64,000 bases of DNA from Istiophorus platypterus (lineage: Eukaryota > Chordata > Actinopteri > Istiophoriformes > Istiophoridae): positions 16,637,560-16,701,559 of the forward strand of contig CM029134.1 of NCBI GenBank assembly GCA_016859345.1. Direction: 5' to 3'. Shown here one piece after another: positions 22,381-34,792 of this stretch; the first letter of the stretch is position 1; each line of letters begins with the position of its first letter. Under the pieces are notes generated by a model, which was not told the origin of the DNA, searched no databases, and worked only from the letters and a program-made list of their open reading frames with translations. Made by a program: the position numbers and the translations under genes.

Positions 22381-23294
22381 CGTATCTAATTTCATTTGTC
22401 TGTCAGACCAAATGACTCTTTTAAAGACATGGCTGAGCAATGAACCATGAGCATCTTCTTGAAAGTTTTATATGTAAGAAAAAAATATTCAGAAATGCTA
22501 AAGATTATTGGCTGCTATGAAACAAAAAAACAACTTTGAGTCAGTACACTGGATTTCATTACACTGTGAGAAGTGAGGAATATATTGCATACACTCTCTC
22601 TGTATAAAAGAACAGACATTCATACCCGAAAAACTACCACAAAATCTAAAAATGTCAAAAACTCACTTACAAATGAGTGTTGCCTTTAAAGGCCTTTAGA
22701 AACCCCTGAAGCCCTGGAGGCAAAAATACCAGAAGTGGACAAACTAATAAGAACATCATAAAATACACAAACAACAGTAATAGCACCAAGTACTGTAGCC
22801 TAGAAAAAAATGCTCGGTGGAACATTTTTCTAACATAGACTCAACAAAAACTTAACCCATTCATTGCTTCATTCTCTATTGAATAACAGTGTATGGTCTG
22901 GTGATCATATCTTATTGTCCACACCGTGTTACTAACATGCATCTATCCAAAGGCGCAAGCTGTTTTGCACACTAATTTATATCTACGGTTTGATCTCCTG
23001 TATTCCTGTTTTCACAATATCAACCAACACGTCTGTTCCATTGTGGAGCTGAAACTAACAGAACTGCAACGTCATCCTACCTGCATCTGTAATCACAAAA
23101 ACAGGAACCAAGAATCAGCATGTCAACATGACACCCACTCTGGAAAATGCCAGAGGAAACCCCATGGAGGCGCAGTACTCCTCCATGTCATATAACAGTG
23201 TTCACACCATTTTTTCTGAATTTATTCTCATCATTATTGACTAATCAGCCGTCTGCCTGTGTGTGAAGTGATATAGAGTGTGATGTGCATTTGT

Positions 23295-23299
23295 TTGTG

Positions 23300-23337
<38 letters not shown>
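23295..23337. repeat. GT microsatellite
   Basis: GT tract with one CG interruption. Confidence 0.94.
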
Positions 23338-23341
<4 letters not shown>

Positions 23342-25139
23342 AGGTAATAAGTAGAGCCTGTAAATGGCAGTGTGGTGGGAGGAAAGGTACTGGCTGTTAT
23401 TGGATGTAGAGTGGGAGGCAGGCAGGAAGAAGCAGGGCTCCCCTGGTTACTGTTGCTCTGTGGGTGGCTACCAGCAGCCAGGCTCTCCTCTCTCCTCATG
23501 ACACTGTCACTGGGCTGAGGGGGCGATGGATGGGACTACCTCTCTCCCAGCCTCCGTCTCTTCAGCGAACGTCCCCTTCCTGTGCCTGTTGTCCTTTCCT
23601 CTGTTTTTTTTCCCCCTCCTCTTCCACCTACACAATCTTTCACTTTCTTTCGACATCAGTCCCTGCATCTTGTGGCCCCTCCACTCTGTGTCTTTTATGG
23701 GTTTTCCTCACTCCCCCTCCCATGCTGGCTTCCCACCACCTGGTCTTGAACGGAGGTTTCTGAACACCAAGGTGGTCTGAGGAAAGACCTTTCCTCCAAT
23801 GCCCCAGCCTCTCCACCTACCTGCCTGAACCCCCTGCTCTTATCGACTCTATTTACTTTCTCCTTCCTGGCAGCTTTCTTTTTGTATCAACCACACCACA
23901 TACTAACAGCAACAGTTCACATATACTTCTGTATACACTGTAATATCACTGACTTCTTTTTTTTTTTTATCACTGATTCTCATTTTTATTTCCGTTTGCT
24001 TTTTTCTCCTTTGGCCATCACTTTGTGCGTCATTGCTTTATGCCTGTTTTCTGAGTTTTGTGTTGCTATCTTTATTGCTGAGTCTGAGTGTGTGTGTATC
24101 TGTGTGTATGTGTGGTCAGCTGTTCTCAGTGCTACACAGCTGATGTCAGATTGGATAGTCTCAAAGCAATAAGGCAGTAATCTCTTAAAGGCCCAGAGGC
24201 TTTTAGGTCCACTCGTTCTCTCTCTTCATCCTCTTTTACCCCCCCCTTCTCACCTTTAGAAAGAAAGACCATATTACCTCTAAATGGATCTTGTGGTGTG
24301 GCCATGCCCTGCTAGCTCTAAGACACACACACACACTGATGCATACATGCATGCTTACACACTCACAAGAAGTGCATGTGCAAACAATCACATGCCTCTG
24401 GACGTTACTCTGCACCCACCATCTTTATGAAGCTGAGATTTATCCCACCATAGGTAATCATAACTTGCCATACCTGGGACTCATACAAATACACCTTGGC
24501 CCCTATTCTCTTATAAAGTGTATACAGTGATCTAATATAGAGGCTACTGGCCAGGGCTTGATAGTCCTGAAACCAGTGGGAATCTGTCTCTTGACTGTGT
24601 CACATTTTTGTGGTAGACATGAGCAGCGCCGGACGTACAGTGCAACTGAAGCATAATTTCCTCATTTTTCTGTGTGTTTACACTAAGGGACAGATCCAGA
24701 GCACAGAAGCATTAAAACTATGTCTTCATAGCACCGTGCACGGAAATAGAACCACGCTATGTCGTTTGATGTGAAATGTGCGCTTAGGGTGAGCATGAGA
24801 GCAGGATGGGCAGACAGACAGGAGCAAGAGCTGGCCCCAAGCTAACACTTATATAACAATATGTCTAGGATATATAGCACACAGAGGATCCATATTGTTG
24901 TTGATCAACAATAGAGTCATTTAATACAGGCCTGTAGGAGCCCGTTATGCTGATGTGCATATGCATCCCACAATATTTTCCACCGCCTCAAAGTTTTGAA
25001 GATATTTCTGCTGATAGCACTTCTGCAAAAGTTTATATTTGGCACACAAATGCCAGAAAATCACCAACAAGGAACAGGCCTGAGCTGCATGCTTAGACTT
25101 TCTTTGGATCCTGAGCTGTCTCTATAGCAACCACTGTAG

Positions 25140-25700
25140 GCAGTTGCTGTGGTAATCACTAGCTGATTCTGCCCCTGGCATCCTTAAGTATTTGAAGTTG
25201 TCCCAGAGGTGCTCTGCTGAAAGGGTTAACTCCACCGCTCCCCTGGTAGGCGAGTTCGTCGGCACGCTTATTTGTCTCTTTGAAGTTTCCTAGTGAAGGG
25301 GTTATCTGGCATCCGGGTCTATCTGGAGGTGTTTGGAGTGAACAAGCGGCAGGCTGCAGTCTGACATTGATGCTAAAGCCAAAAGAATAGGTCAATGTGT
25401 CTGCTGGTTTGTAGATGCACTATACAAACGAGATGCCCAGCACCTCAGCGCGGCGTGGCGCCCTGGGGTGCAGGGGTGTCACAAGCCGTTAGCCAAAGAG
25501 AGGCAATGGGTGCTGACACCAGTCAGAATGGCAGATGTCCACACGACTAGGCAGGGTGGCACATGAGGGCACGGGACAGGCCATGACTGGCTTGTAGAGG
25601 CTGTCCCCCCTGGACATGGCAGGAAGCAGACAGAGGCGTTTCTAACATAGGCAGCAGACTGTGGCCACCACGGCTCAACCTCTCATAAACTCAGAGCCAC
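25140..25700. other. Low-repeat block, candidate conserved non-coding element
   Basis: About 560 nt of balanced composition with no microsatellite or recognisable transposon. It includes the GC-richer segment 25430-25480 (CAGCGCGGCGTGGCGCC). Conservation is guessed from texture only. Confidence 0.2.
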
Positions 25701-26969
25701 ATTAAAAGCTGACAAGATTGATTATGAGTTGAAACCGGCTGTGACCCGATGGAGCCATGTTTGCATGTGTTTGTTTTTTTTGTAACTTCTTGAGAATCTG
25801 CTAAGTAAAGTCATCCCTCACTTATTCATCTCAATGTTTGGATTTAGTGTAAAGTTGAATAGCTGTAGTTAGTATTGTGATAGGGTCCTCATAAGGATAG
25901 AATTACAGGGCAATATTTCCTCCATGTGCAGCTTTCTTTAAAGGTCAATGTAAAATTTATTGTCAGAATCAGCCCACTTGTTCACTAGGAGCAGCACCTG
26001 AACATAAATAAATATGGTAAAAAGAGTGAATATTTTCATTTTGCAAGAGTAGCCCGGTGTTGGAGACTGAGCAATGAAAAGAGTGGTTGTCAAAATTCTC
26101 AAACATCCATCACAACTTTGGAGCTCACAATCCATTTCAACATTTAAAGAGCTCATCTGAATGTAAGGAAATTTGCTGTGGAACGGCGAAATGAGTATGA
26201 CTAAATTAGGGAATGCATGTGTAGGCGCAGCGATGTCCGTAGTCCTGTAACAGAACAGAGAGAAAAGATAGACAGAAGGCGTCACTTGGTTTGGTTTCTC
26301 AGCCTCCTGCTTTTTATGGTCGTAAATAGAACTTTCTGCCCTAATTCCATTCCCCTCATTGCAGCAACACACAGACTTAGAGAAAATGACAGGAAGGGAA
26401 GGGACAATTAATAAGAGACAGACAGAGGGAAAGAGTTTACCTGGTTTTAAACTTTCATGTGCAATCACTTCTGAACAAATAATGCAGTGGATATTCCAGG
26501 TTGTTTATGATTGTGCAAGGTAAGCCACAGTGCAGAAAGTCAGGCTGATATTTCAGCAGCTTTCTGAAAAGCTTGGGGTTCTGTTTGAACTGCTGCTGTC
26601 AGACTTTCAGATGACCAACCTGGTGACAGCTCCTGGCAGCTGAGTTTTGAGCTGGAATACCTCTTAGAAGCCATTGCTCCATTGTCGTTCCATGTGGTGA
26701 GTAGCAAAACTGGCTACGGTTGCTTGGTTGGGCATGATACTGTGGCACAGAAGTGAAAGGTTTTTTTGGTGTGTCCATTCAGAAACGCATATACTTGCAC
26801 ACTTTGACTGTCACAAACACTCAACAAAACCTGTTCTAAGGCAAATTATATCACAGGTAAAGGCTATATAATATGAAATCATTTCCGAGTCTTAAATATG
26901 TTATCTTGTTCTTTTAAATATTTTTTTCCTATTCATATTTTATTTGATTCTATTTATATTTTATTTCAT

Positions 26970-27012
26970 TTCCATTTGGGGCCCGGGATCCCCAGGTTGA
27001 GAACTACTGTTG
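26970..27012. mobile_element. Solitary hAT-type terminus
   Basis: The reverse complement of the 27012 end reads CAGTAGTTCTCAACCTGGGG, then ATCCCGGGCCCC. This closely resembles the CAGTGGTTCTCAA start of vertebrate hAT elements. No partner end was found within several hundred bases, so only a fragment or a degraded copy is present. Confidence 0.45.
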
Positions 27013-28099
27013 TACCCTAAACACATTGTTGAGCTCCCTCTTCATCAAATTATTAATTCATCATTTTTAATTATCATGTGCATTTGTCTAAAATTGTTTA
27101 CTTTTTGCATGTCATTATCCTTTTTGTAAGAGTAACAAATGTAAGTTATGCAGAGGGGTGCTATTCAAGTTTTATTTTTTTATCGTCTGAGCCCAAACAT
27201 TTGGAAGCCAGCATTCATTTCCTTGTTGGTAGATTCATCACTGGCTGCTCACTCTGGAAACTCTTGATTCGCTCTGTGTTGATTTGTCATAACTTATTTC
27301 TACTTTGAATTTCAAAAACCGATGAATATCATGTAAGGTGAACAGACCAAGGATGCAAAAGACACAATTTTGCACATCAGGTTTTCTTTTGTGTCTGTAA
27401 AACTTTATGCCTGAACGTTCAGGGTGACAGTTGTTTGCAGAAGACACTTACACGCCTATGAGAAAAGCTTTGCATTTAATTAGGCACAAAAACCCTGAAC
27501 CGAATGAAAGCCCGCCGATGTCGGTGGCCCAAGAGCGTGAGAGAGAGGTGAATCCCAAGAGTTTTAGCTGCACTTACGTAAGCTCTGATCTGATGTGCTG
27601 GCAGACCTTCTCTAGCTACTTCTCCACACCCCTCATCTCCTCTACTTTCCTCTCTTCTCCTCCCAGAGATTACCTCGATTACTCTGGCAAGACATCAGAA
27701 GGAAATCAGAAAACAGGGAGAAAGAAAGCAAGAATTAAGGAAAAAGAATTACTGTTGCATGACTGAAATTGTGACTTTATTGTAGCTAGCGGGCAGCTGC
27801 CCTCTTACAGAGAGAAATATACTTGGGTCAAATAAAGGATTCTGTTCATCATTTTTTTCTGAAACATAGAAGATGCACGTGAATGCTAAGGACTGACAGC
27901 TATATGTGTGCAAATGGCAGTTTAGTCTTGCAGTTCATGAATAAAGTATCCATTTAAGATCAAACATACAGCAAACTTCAGTTCAGCTGACAGTCTCTTC
28001 AAAGGCCCTGTAAAGGATGGAGCTGAAGCATATACATTATTGTAAAGCTACATTACAACAGATGAAAACATTTCTCATTCCATATTGTTTTCCATCTTT
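27013..28099. other. Non-coding stretch
   Basis: No gene or clear repeat. Frames here are short and lack support. Confidence 0.4.
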
Positions 28100-29060
28100 A
28101 ATAATAAATCTATAAGAGAGCCATCCCCCTTTTTTCGCCCTGCTGTGTTCCTGCTTTTGCACACACCAGCATATCATCTGGAGTGATTGGCTCACAAAAC
28201 ATGTCTAATCTGCTAATACTGAATGAAGAAAGCCCATCATCTCGCCAAGACTTAAGACAAGACTTCCTCTCCCTCCTGCCTTTGTTCTCATCTCTGATGG
28301 AAATAGCAACACATTGGCCACTGTGCTTGTCTTTAAGATGGCACACAGCTAATCCTGTGTGAAGCTGGAGGGATCTCTTCAGCTACTCTTGTCAGTGTTG
28401 ATTTGTCAACACCAATCTTTTCATTTCCTCTGTAAGCTGACACCATCATGTCTGTGCGATAATGTGATAGAGGCGAAGCTGGATTGAATCTGAACGGGGT
28501 GCGTTCAAAAGCCAGGCTGCTACTCTGCCACTGTACAAGTGGAGCCTTTGTGGGTTTGTGGACTGTGGCTATAAAAAAAAGAAGCTCAACAGTTTAACAA
28601 ACAAGCCAAGCAACAAAAAACTGTTGACTTAACGGTGGTGTTTTTGAGGACGCAGGAAGGAAAGAGCATATACATACCGCAGAGCAAACATTTAATCATG
28701 CAATTGTTTGAAATAAGGGGACAAGAATTGAAGGTAATTAAAGATTCCAGCCATGGCTGCCTGGCTGGTGAATATGGAGCTATGAGCAAAAGAAGCAAAC
28801 AACAATTAAAAAACCTCAATAGGAACACCCAGCTTAAAGGGAGCAATCATGTCCGAGATGTTGGGCCTAAATGAGGATGTTGTTTTCTCTTTTCTGTTCT
28901 GTCAATCTCCACCAGAAAGTGATTTCCTCCCGAAGAGTGGCGGCCAGGGCTAAAAGCATGTTTTAATAAGCGCACTGACACATCCATCTTTGTTTCTGAG
29001 AGATAAGTCACAACGAGCGCACAGCAAAGCATTCGGGGCTAGCTGGAAGGATGCCCATTG
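28100..29060. other. Low-repeat block, candidate conserved non-coding element
   Basis: Nearly 1 kb without simple repeats. It contains TAAT and ATTA words (for example TTTAATCATGCAATTGTTTG near 28690 and GGTAATTAAAG near 28734). No reading frame has coding character. Called from texture only. Confidence 0.25.
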
Positions 29061-29540
29061 CTGTGTATCAGTCGAATGTGCTTAGGCGCACAAAAAAAAA
29101 CCACACACTTACGATCAAGCACACATGCACACACATACTAACAGAAGAGCTGTCACCCTTACTTAAATCCTATTTATCACCAAACCAATGGGATTTTTCC
29201 TTGGAGCCGAAGGTGGCTGGCATGTTCACTTTATGCCTCCTCGGAGATTAGTGAATTCAGCCCTGCTCTGTTCCTACTGTGTCTCCTTTTAAGTCTTACC
29301 TCTTATACTCCCCCTTCCTCTTCTTCTTCACATCATTGCGCTGCATTAAATGTGCTTTTATTTGTTTGTTTATTTATTTATTTGTTGTTTTTCATCTGAG
29401 GGAAAAAGGAGTGAAGTCTTAGATACCTGGGACTTATAGCTGGCTGGGGCTGGCAGCTGTGTGTGTGATTGAAGAGCGTGACAGAAATGTCCTCATTAGG
29501 TCTCCACAAATGCAGTGAGGAGCGGCATGCAGCAAAGGGG

Positions 29541-29600
29541 AGGGGGAGAGGAGAGGAGAGGAGAGCAGAGGAGAGGAGAGGAGGAGAGGAGAGGAGAGGT
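29541..29600. repeat. Purine minisatellite, GAGGAGAG-type units
   Basis: About 60 nt of GAGAGGAGAGG variants, all purine on the plus strand. Confidence 0.9.
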
Positions 29601-30096
29601 AGAAGGCAAGGTTCTACAAAAAAGTTTGTGAGCTTTTGACATTCAGCACCTTTTATCTGTGTGGCGTCTCTGGGTTTAAAGTTGTGGGTGCGCTAAAAGA
29701 TATTCATGCACAATTACGCATGCACAGGCACAAGTTCACACTCAAACACGAGTCACATGAGTCACAAAGTGCATTGGAGTAACTCTATGTCATTATTATA
29801 CACTATTATTATACACTATTAATTAAAGAGAAATAATAGGAGCCAGATGAACTTCTGTTCTGCCTAATTATCATGTCTTTGATGATAAATTGTGCAGAAA
29901 AAGAGAGAAGAGAGAGCGAGCGAGCATTAGAGAGAAACAGAGAGAGAAAAATGAGTGTATGGGGAGGTTCAGACTGGGACTTGGGACTTGGGGAGTGGAA
30001 CTCGGTGAGAGGAGGATCTTATGCTGCATCCCAATATGGCACCCATAACCCTTCCTTAATATCAAAGCTCAGTTTCTTAATTATAGAATGAAATGA

Positions 30097-30130
<34 letters not shown>
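30097..30130. repeat. (CA)17 microsatellite
   Basis: Perfect CA tract of 34 nt. Confidence 0.95.
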
Positions 30131-30133
<3 letters not shown>

Positions 30134-32389
30134 GCTCAGAGAGAGAATGGGAGAGGTAGATAAAGACAGAGATGGACTACAGGGAAGAAGAGGGGTGTAA
30201 GGAACTGAAGGAATGGAAGACGGGGTAACAGGAGCGGGTAAAGGGGTAGAAAGAACTTTTGCTCTGGGGAAAAAAACAGCAACAACAAACAAACAACAAT
30301 CGTCTGTTTTATCTCGCTGCCTTTCCTCCACATCTTGTCCTCTGTGTGCATCTAGTGATCTCTGAACTCTGTGCTTCCATGGCAATTCCCCTGTTGCCTT
30401 GTTTGCATGCTGTGTTCGCTGCACATTGATCATTAACGTCATTACATGTCTATGATACTGCATGTTGAGTCACAAATCAACCTTCCTTCCATCCTTTCTG
30501 CTGGTCTAATGAAGAGACTAACTTTGTAACCTCTTTTTGTTGAAATGTCTCTTCGCTCAATGTCATTAACTTGCTGTAAAAACACACCTGTTTGCTGTCA
30601 GCGCCGCGGATGTGACAAACCACTTTCACAGTGTGATACTGCTCCCAGCTCTGCCGTCTGCACGAGATGTGAGATTCACGGGAAAGAGAGTTAGAGGCAG
30701 ACAATGACAATTCTGGACGCAGCGGGAGTGACAACAGGGTGATCAGCAGTGGCTCTTGGGAAAGGTATTCAGCAAATAAATGCGATGTGAATAAGTCAAA
30801 CGGCAAAGACAGAGAGGGATGGAGACGTGGAGAGAGAAAGAGGAAAAGTCGAAAGAGACAGGGGAGAGGGAGAGAGGAAGAGGGAAGGAGAAAGTGGTGG
30901 CACAGCTGAGGTTGACACTAATGAGGAGCCTTTGTGATGGGACCTGACAGAGGAGAAGAAAGCAGAATCCCCCGACACTGATGCTCCACAACACTCCTCT
31001 GCTTAATTGGGAGAGCCAGAGCCCACAACGAGGGTGTGTGTGTGTCAAAAAGGGAGTGCATCTGTTTTAGGAGGAGTAAGTGAATGTAAGACAAAGTAGA
31101 CTTACATATACTCACTTAATTAAGCCTACATGTTGTATATTGGTGGATAAATGTATGTAATAGCACCATTGTAGGTCGTCACAGCCTACTCTGTGTTCTT
31201 GGTAGATTTGCTCTCTTTTTGGTCCAGAATTTCACGCTTTTAGTTGATGTTGGCAAGATATACAGCTTAGAGCATTACATGCACGCGGATGGCTTTGAGG
31301 TTAACACATCGGATATCTGCCATCTTCTCACATTCTCTTACAAGTGTCAGGAATCCAATGTAATAAGCCCACCCTTCCGTCTTGCAGTAGCCGCAAATGT
31401 AGAGGCATACTGTACTCATGACTTCACTTCAGCGACAGCACTTACACGCTTGCATGAACTGAGAATTGCACTTGACGTTACAGGGCAGCACTCGTGCACA
31501 TGCATGCACTTAAAAAAATGCACTTATGTGCGGACACAAGTGGGGGACACTTGCTGGCTGCCTGCGGTGCAGTTTCCATCTTTGACTCTGAATCAATCAT
31601 TTTTAATTTATCAGAGGGGATTTGTGTCATGAAGGCTGATGCCAACTCCAATAAGAGGAAAAAAAACAACACAACAGCAGTGAAAAAGCCAAAGCAAATC
31701 CCTGCTCTGATGCGATTATAACACACAACCAAATCAGGGCTGACTTGAATAGACACAGAACACAAAATCATATTAAGGGAAATTCGATGTGCATAGCATT
31801 ACGTTGCTCTCAATCTCCCCTCTTTTCTCTTTCTGCTCTTCTCTCCCTCATTCTCTCTTTGACTGACTCCATTTCTTCCTGTCCTTCTTTCTATCTGTCA
31901 TCATCACCACCGCCTCCCAGTTTTTCAATGCTAGTGACCTGAAAAATTTGTTGCCAGTGACTTATACGATCCCTTCTTCTTCTCTGAGCCGGTAGTAATT
32001 CTGCCATCCACCCTCTCCCCGGGGACAAACTCTGATATCTCCTCATGTCACAGGTAGCACCCAGGCTTAACGGCAACAGATTGAAGCTGGATACCATATA
32101 ATTTTCAACAATACTGCAAATATACAGCAACAGATGAAAGGCAATCTCTTAAACGCTGTTGAAATGTGGCCACAGCAAAAGCGCAAAAGCTCTTGTACAA
32201 TAATGTTTGATTTTAATCACAAAATAGCTATGCAGCAAGCAGATATCTTGTGGAAAAAAAAAAAAACAACAGCTTTGCTATGAACAAGGGGAGTGAGCAG
32301 GGAGAGAAACTGTGAGGAATAGAGAAGGGAGGGCAGGCAAAATACAGTATAGGGAGTGCAAGAGAGAAGAAGCTAAAGAGATAGAGTAG
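30131..32389. other. Non-coding stretch with purine-rich patch
   Basis: Purine-rich strand at about 30815-30900 (GAGAGGGAGAGAGG-type). There are no accepted exons; frames at 30077-31048 are its pyrimidine-rich complements (Ser/Leu/Pro-rich). Confidence 0.4.
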
Positions 32390-32640
32390 GGTTGTTATGT
32401 CAGAGGCAGTCGAGCTGCTCTCATCTTGCCATTATCTCAAGCACCCTCACATTACCATAATAATGGCTTTTAACCAAATGTAGCACTCTCCACAGCAGCA
32501 CAGGCAGAATCTGTTTTACCCAAATGTAAAACACTCATCGGCTGGCAGAATCAGAGGGGCTTAACGTTAACATCACCATAGACTGACAAGTGCTGTGTGG
32601 AAGGCATGTGTGGGTTTGAGTGGGAGTTTCAGACTGGATA
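32390..32640. other. Low-repeat block, candidate conserved non-coding element
   Basis: Balanced, repeat-free stretch including ACATTACCATAATAATGGC near 32451, which shares the short phrase TTACCATAATGGCTT (with a small insertion) with 39755-39770. Confidence 0.25.
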
Positions 32641-32874
32641 TAGTCTACTGATGCAGTCTTGATTATACACATAATGCACAAAGATCATTTTATGCGTTAT
32701 ATACGCACCCTCGTATATCATGTGTGCATGCGCGAGCATTTGTGCAACCCTGCGTCCGTTCCTAACATTCTACATGTGCTGTATGTGTATATACATGTAT
32801 CGGGAGTATAAGTGTGTGTTAGTAAGATTGTGTGAGTCAGTGTCGAGCTCCCGGTCTGGCCAGGTACTCTGCGT

Positions 32875-33110
32875 GTGTTTCCCCCGTCCAGATGGCCTCT
32901 CGGCAGGCCTGGGCTGGGGCGCAGGGTGTCCTCCTGCCCTCCCACCCAGCCACTGCAGAAGGTCGACTCGACCGCGCCGCCCGCCTGCCCTGCAATGCTG
33001 CCTTCCAGACCAGCAGCTCCCTGCCAAAGGAAGAGAAAGAGCCAGAAAATGATATTGAAAGCCAGTTTATGCCATCTATGTCATTAGGCGGGTCATATAT
33101 TCAGTAATAA
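32875..33110 (+). other. GC-rich island with an open frame, possible exon or conserved element
   Basis: An acceptor-like CCCCCGTCCAG precedes ATGGCCTCTCGGCAG at 32892. The frame stays open for 71 codons to TAA at 33105-33107, and its second half is acidic (SLPKEEKEPENDIE). The block 32880-33010 is GC-rich and CpG-bearing, unlike its surroundings. The peptide is not recognised, and both other frames are also open, which weakens a coding reading. Confidence 0.2.
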
Positions 33111-34121
33111 TGACCTTCTTTTAAACTGACTGGAGGAGCATGCGTGCAAATGACATTTTTTTTAAAGCCCTCTTTCTCCTTCTCTCTCACATGATCATAT
33201 TTTGGTCTCCCCCCCTGTTTAGACCTGTCTTCTTCCTGCTTTTATCTTTTTTCCCTTCCAGAGTCTTTCTGCATAAAGAAAAATGCTACAGTTATTGTTC
33301 AAGTGCATGTTTGCATTGTGAGGTGCCAGGAGGGTGTGGAGACCCACAGATGGTTGGGGTGGTTTCCACTCAGTGAGATCTGGGTCATAGCCCGCTCTCA
33401 GATTAGTGGGCCTCACTCGTGAAGCACCACCCATAGGTTTCTGGGCAGACCTGGATCTGACACAGAGGTTTTGTTTTGTTACAGAGCGACACTCATCAGT
33501 GATATCATATTGTTTCCACCAGCTCTTGAAAATAGGGATATCACCTTTGTGTACGCCTCAGTGTTGCAATACTACATATTTCCTGGATTTAAAACTGAGC
33601 TTCCACTGTGTGTCTTTCTGGATAGAGAATTTAGCTTTATGCCTAAAGTGTTCATGTAAATGAAATTTAAATTGTTGTACAGTTGGCTGCTAAAAGCCTT
33701 TTGCATGTAGTCCCTATCGCATTCTGTCCAGGCCTGCAGAGCTCAAAAACAATGCAGTCCCTTGATAATTCCTTTCGATGTCTCCTATGGCTGAAAAACT
33801 ACAGCGCAAGGGCAAAACAAAGGCAATTCTCCAGCCACTACGAAGAAAACAACAAATAACAAATCTACGATACACATTACCGCCAAGAGGTTCCTGAACT
33901 TTATATACAATGCATTTACTAACTTTATGAATGGAATAAAAAGTTTTGATAAGTGCTTTTTCACAGCGTCAGGTGGGAGCAGTGGTGTAGTTGGTGGCCC
34001 TCTGAATCTGGAAGTATTTAGTGTGTTACAAAGGGACACATCTGCGAGGCGAATGCTTGATACAGTGACTTGACTCCGTTCAGGAAGTTAAGGTTGTGCA
34101 ATCAAGTGGTATCAGTCCAAC
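33111..34121. other. Non-coding stretch
   Basis: No gene or repeat recognised. Confidence 0.4.
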
Positions 34122-34325
34122 ACAGCTGCGGCTCAGCAGGTAGAGGGGTTGTCTGATTATCATTCGATCACCAGCTCCACCTATCAAATATGAGCAAGAT
34201 ACTCAAGCCCAATTTGCTCCCATCATCAGGGCAGCACCTTGCATGGTTGCTCACGGTACTTACCGGCGTGTATGTGTGAATGGATGAATGTAAAGCAGTT
34301 TAAATAAAAAGCATCTTTCATTCGA
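34122..34325 (+). mobile_element. tRNA-derived SINE (degraded)
   Basis: The left part reads GCGGCTCAGCAGGTAGAGG (A-box like, about 34129-34147) followed by a degenerate B box, CATTCGATCACC (34161-34172). The tRNA-unrelated part has ACTCAAGCCCAATTTGCTCCC, CACCTTGCATGG and GTGTGAATGGATGAATG, and ends in AGCAGTTTAAATAAAAAGC. This order matches tRNA-headed SINEs common in fish. Diverged promoter boxes suggest an old, inactive copy. It is not a functional tRNA gene. Confidence 0.7.
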
Positions 34326-34749
34326 CTTCTGCCTTGGCTTGGGGGGGGGACTGGACTGAACTAACTGGATCACATTTCATGTCTCCTCTGTACCTGAAGC
34401 ACCACACCCACACTGCCAGAGTGGCCGTGTTGGGTTTCATGTGAACGCCTGGTAGCAGCAAGATGAATCACACGAAATCTACAATAAGGGGTAAAAAGGG
34501 GATGTGAGATTTTTTTTTCCTTAATAGACTGATTTTGCAACCAAAGTCACACTAACTGACCTAAATGCTCTTTTGGGTTAGATGCTACAGAGCTTGTCAG
34601 TAATCCGATGCACATAAGTGGGCATGACAGAATGTACAGAGGGGTAATGGTGTCACAGTGTGTGAAGCAGCATCCCATTGGTTTAACCCACAGCATGCCA
34701 TCTCAGATTCTGTCAGCTCTCGTTCTTTACAATGATGCTCATGTTCATG

Positions 34750-34750
<1 letters not shown>

Positions 34751-34788
<38 letters not shown>
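34751..34788. repeat. (CA)19 microsatellite
   Basis: Perfect CA tract of 38 nt. Confidence 0.95.

Positions 34789-34792
<4 letters not shown>

Larger units (their letters stand above)
22381..26969. other. Non-coding stretch
   Basis: No gene is recognised. It contains a GT microsatellite (23295-23337), a C/T-rich patch near 23550-23720, and low-repeat DNA near 25140-25700 that may be conserved. The 176-codon minus-strand frame (26468-25938) has no domain, compositional or splice support. Confidence 0.4.

Noticed and set aside
24890..24905. Palindrome TTGTTGATCAACAA
   Set aside because: 14 bp in AT-rich DNA is within chance expectation and nothing else supports function.
25938..26468. 176-codon minus-strand frame, the longest non-repeat frame
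   Set aside because: No domain, no signal of coding composition, and no splice sites or poly(A) context. A frame of this length can occur by chance in 64 kb over six frames.
31219..31632. 137-codon plus-strand frame
   Set aside because: Unremarkable composition with many Cys/His/Thr and no motif. The overlapping minus-strand frame is also open.
34122..34200. Possible tRNA gene
   Set aside because: The A- and B-box-like words are degenerate, no cloverleaf is evident, and the downstream tail is that of a SINE.
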